DNA of 64,000 nucleotides, taken from contig CAMDSC010000002.1 of the NCBI GenBank assembly GCA_945907065.1, positions 160,803-224,802 of the forward strand, given 5' to 3'. The notes under the pieces are model-generated. The model did no database searches, had not been told where the DNA came from, and was given only the letters and a program-made list of their open reading frames with translations. This DNA is from Chitinophaga pinensis (GTDB lineage: Bacteria > Bacteroidota > Bacteroidia > NS11-12g > UBA9320). Positions 62,721 through 64,000 of this stretch are shown piece after piece (the stretch's first letter is position 1; every line of letters begins with the position of its first letter). Made by a program: the position numbers and the translations under genes.

Positions 62721-62848
62721 AGTAATCCTAAACATAAAAGAAACAAATCTAAGGCTGAAACGAACCTTTGGTGCCCCAGGAGTGTTGTGTTATTTCCACA
62801 CAATACAATCTAATTACATATTATTGTACATTATTTTTAATAGTTAGA

Positions 62849-63592
62849 ATGAGGTCGAAACGCCAAAAATTATTTTTAGTACTTGGAGGATTTTTTATAA
62901 TAAACGCAATTGTTGCTGAGTTTATTGGTGTTAAAATTTTTTCATTAGAAGCCACATTGGGATTAGAACAATTTAATATTCCACTTTTTGGTTCTCTGTT
63001 TTCTTTCAATCTTACTGCTGGTGTTTTACTTTGGCCGGTAGTATTTATTATGACTGATATTATAAACGAACACTTCGGTGTAAAGGGAGTAAAATTTCTT
63101 TCGTGGTTAACTGCTGTCCTTATTGTTTATGCTTTTTTTATGGTGTTCATTGCCATTAGTTTAGTTCCTGCATCATGGTGGCCGGGTTCTCAGATTGATA
63201 ATGGAGTGCCAGATATGCAATTGGCATTTAAATCTATTTTTGGCCAGGGCTTATGGATTATAGTAGGTTCGCTCATTTCATTTTTAGTTGGCCAAATAAT
63301 GGATGCCGTTATTTTTCAGAAACTAAAAGCAATATACAGCCATAAAATGCTTTGGTTCAGGGCAACCGTATCTACACTAATTTCGCAACTAATTGATAGC
63401 TATCTCGTACTTTTTATAGCATTTTATATTGGCAATAATTGGTCGCTGCAAAAAGTGTTAAGCATTGGAACAGGAAATTATATTTATAAATTTATCATAG
63501 CTTTGGCAATGATACCAGTTTTGTATTTAGTGCATCATTTAATAAATAACTATTTAAAAAATGATGGTGAAGAAAATGTAATTTCAGATTAG
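62849..63592 (+). CDS. Queuosine precursor transporter (YhhQ/DUF165 family)
   Basis: About 247 residues with six membrane helices. It has FIINAIVAEFIGVKIF and VVFIMTDIINEHFGVKG, the conserved TDxxxExxG block of the family, and the later RATVSTLISQLIDSYLVLFIAFYIG. It takes up pre-Q0/pre-Q1 or queuine for tRNA modification. The start is moved from 62768 to the ATG at 62849 because the first 27 track residues are non-conserved and Cys-rich. Confidence 0.88.
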   Translation: MRSKRQKLFLVLGGFFIINAIVAEFIGVKIFSLEATLGLEQFNIPLFGSLFSFNLTAGVLLWPVVFIMTDIINEHFGVKGVKFLSWLTAVLIVYAFFMVFIAISLVPASWWPGSQIDNGVPDMQLAFKSIFGQGLWIIVGSLISFLVGQIMDAVIFQKLKAIYSHKMLWFRATVSTLISQLIDSYLVLFIAFYIGNNWSLQKVLSIGTGNYIYKFIIALAMIPVLYLVHHLINNYLKNDGEENVISD

Positions 63593-63595
63593 TTT

Positions 63596-64000
63596 CTATT
63601 TTCCAACCCTGCTCAATCCTGCCTTAGCTCTTTGTTCCAAGCTATTTACATACTCTTTATTTTTACCAAAGCTTAAAGATTTTTCATAGTATTTTTTAGC
63701 ATTAACCAAATCGTTTTGTTTCTCATAAATTGTGGCAATTTCAATGCTCGAAGCCATTGCATAATAGTGAGGTAAATTTTTACCAACTACCATCACTTTT
63801 TGAAAATGAGAAATAGCTAAGGAGTTATTTTCCTTCTTTTGATAAATACGGGCTAGGCGATAAATAAACTCAACTCTGTCTCTTTTTTCTGAATAATTAT
63901 TTGTTGATTTTCCTTCTAATTCTTTATAGGCTCGGTCATAATATCCTCCATCAAATAATAACCTTGCCCGCAATAAAGAAACATTAGGAATATATTTGGA
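63596..64000 (-). CDS. TPR-repeat protein, C-terminal part, runs off right edge
   Basis: The frame is open to the window end: upstream of the track start (a TTG) it continues SKYIPNVSLLRARLLFDGG, so this is the C-terminus of a larger protein. The roughly 135 visible residues hold about three TPR-like units (YRLARIYQKKENNSLAISHFQKVM; IATIYEKQNDLVNAKKYYEKSLSF). It may be a periplasmic scaffold or peptidase-linked TPR protein; the rest is out of view. It is convergent with the queuosine transporter, 3 nt apart. Confidence 0.75.
   Translation of the reverse strand, partial: SKYIPNVSLLRARLLFDGGYYDRAYKELEGKSTNNYSEKRDRVEFIYRLARIYQKKENNSLAISHFQKVMVVGKNLPHYYAMASSIEIATIYEKQNDLVNAKKYYEKSLSFGKNKEYVNSLEQRAKAGLSRVGK

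Noticed and set aside
62768-62848. 27-residue N-terminal extension of the queuosine transporter
   Set aside because: Cys-rich, non-hydrophobic and unlike the family; the ATG at 62849 gives a normal N-terminus.
1-64000. tRNA, rRNA, CRISPR array or intact insertion sequence
   Set aside because: No cloverleaf-like segment, regular spacer array or transposase frame was recognised on either strand by eye.

Overview
The window is AT-rich DNA from a member of the Bacteroidota. The evidence is gldB (gliding motility), C-terminal type IX secretion sorting domains, a fused MurF-Alr protein, carboxypeptidase-like/DUF5686 outer-membrane proteins, lipoprotein signals, and many upstream matches to the Bacteroidota -7 promoter element TAnnTTTG. 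I cannot fix the order or family. No rRNA, tRNA, CRISPR array or intact insertion sequence was found.

Layout. 1-14.2 kb is mostly core genes: a partial dnaK running off the left edge, a cold-shock protein, a DUF5686 outer-membrane protein, a DUF3995 membrane protein, murF-alr, an MBOAT/SGNH surface-acylation pair, a TonB-like protein, a dicarboxylate/amino-acid symporter, a lipoprotein and gltX.

14.3-37.7 kb is a beta-1,3-glucan (laminarin-type) utilisation locus and the most interesting part. It encodes a T9SS-exported GH16, a T9SS-exported glycan-binding protein with a duplicated module, a membrane-bound propeller/triple-Tyr/HTH regulator, an unusual clan-A glycosidase fused to an outer-membrane beta-barrel, a binding lipoprotein, and a GH16 lipoprotein. 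A tight six-gene operon follows: a cytosolic GH94-like (GH149/GH161-type) phosphorylase, a lipoprotein GH17, a lipoprotein GH30, a GPH/MFS sugar symporter fused to a GH17 domain, and two more leaderless GH17 proteins. No SusC/SusD pair is present. Two transcription units share a ~75-bp promoter block with an 11-bp-phased direct repeat, a likely target of the embedded regulator. The inferred flow is: surface GH16/GH17/GH30 cut and debranch the polymer, the barrel fusion may admit oligosaccharides, the GPH transporter brings them across the inner membrane, and cytosolic GH17s and the phosphorylase finish the job.

37.8-64 kb is again mostly housekeeping: an orphan HsdR-N-like protein, holA, rdgB, gpmI, a 4'-phosphopantetheinyl transferase, an SDR, a VOC protein, an NRAMP-like transporter, a CDF transporter, a zinc-module-less dnaX, a DEYD-box helicase, hutI, a GT-C-like membrane protein, chrA, gldB, an outer-membrane barrel, nadE, coaD, a Nudix hydrolase, pyrE, TPR proteins and a queuosine-precursor transporter. 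REP-like palindromes with a CTTTAG-type centre lie between nadE and coaD, near 53 kb, and inside the gltX reading frame.
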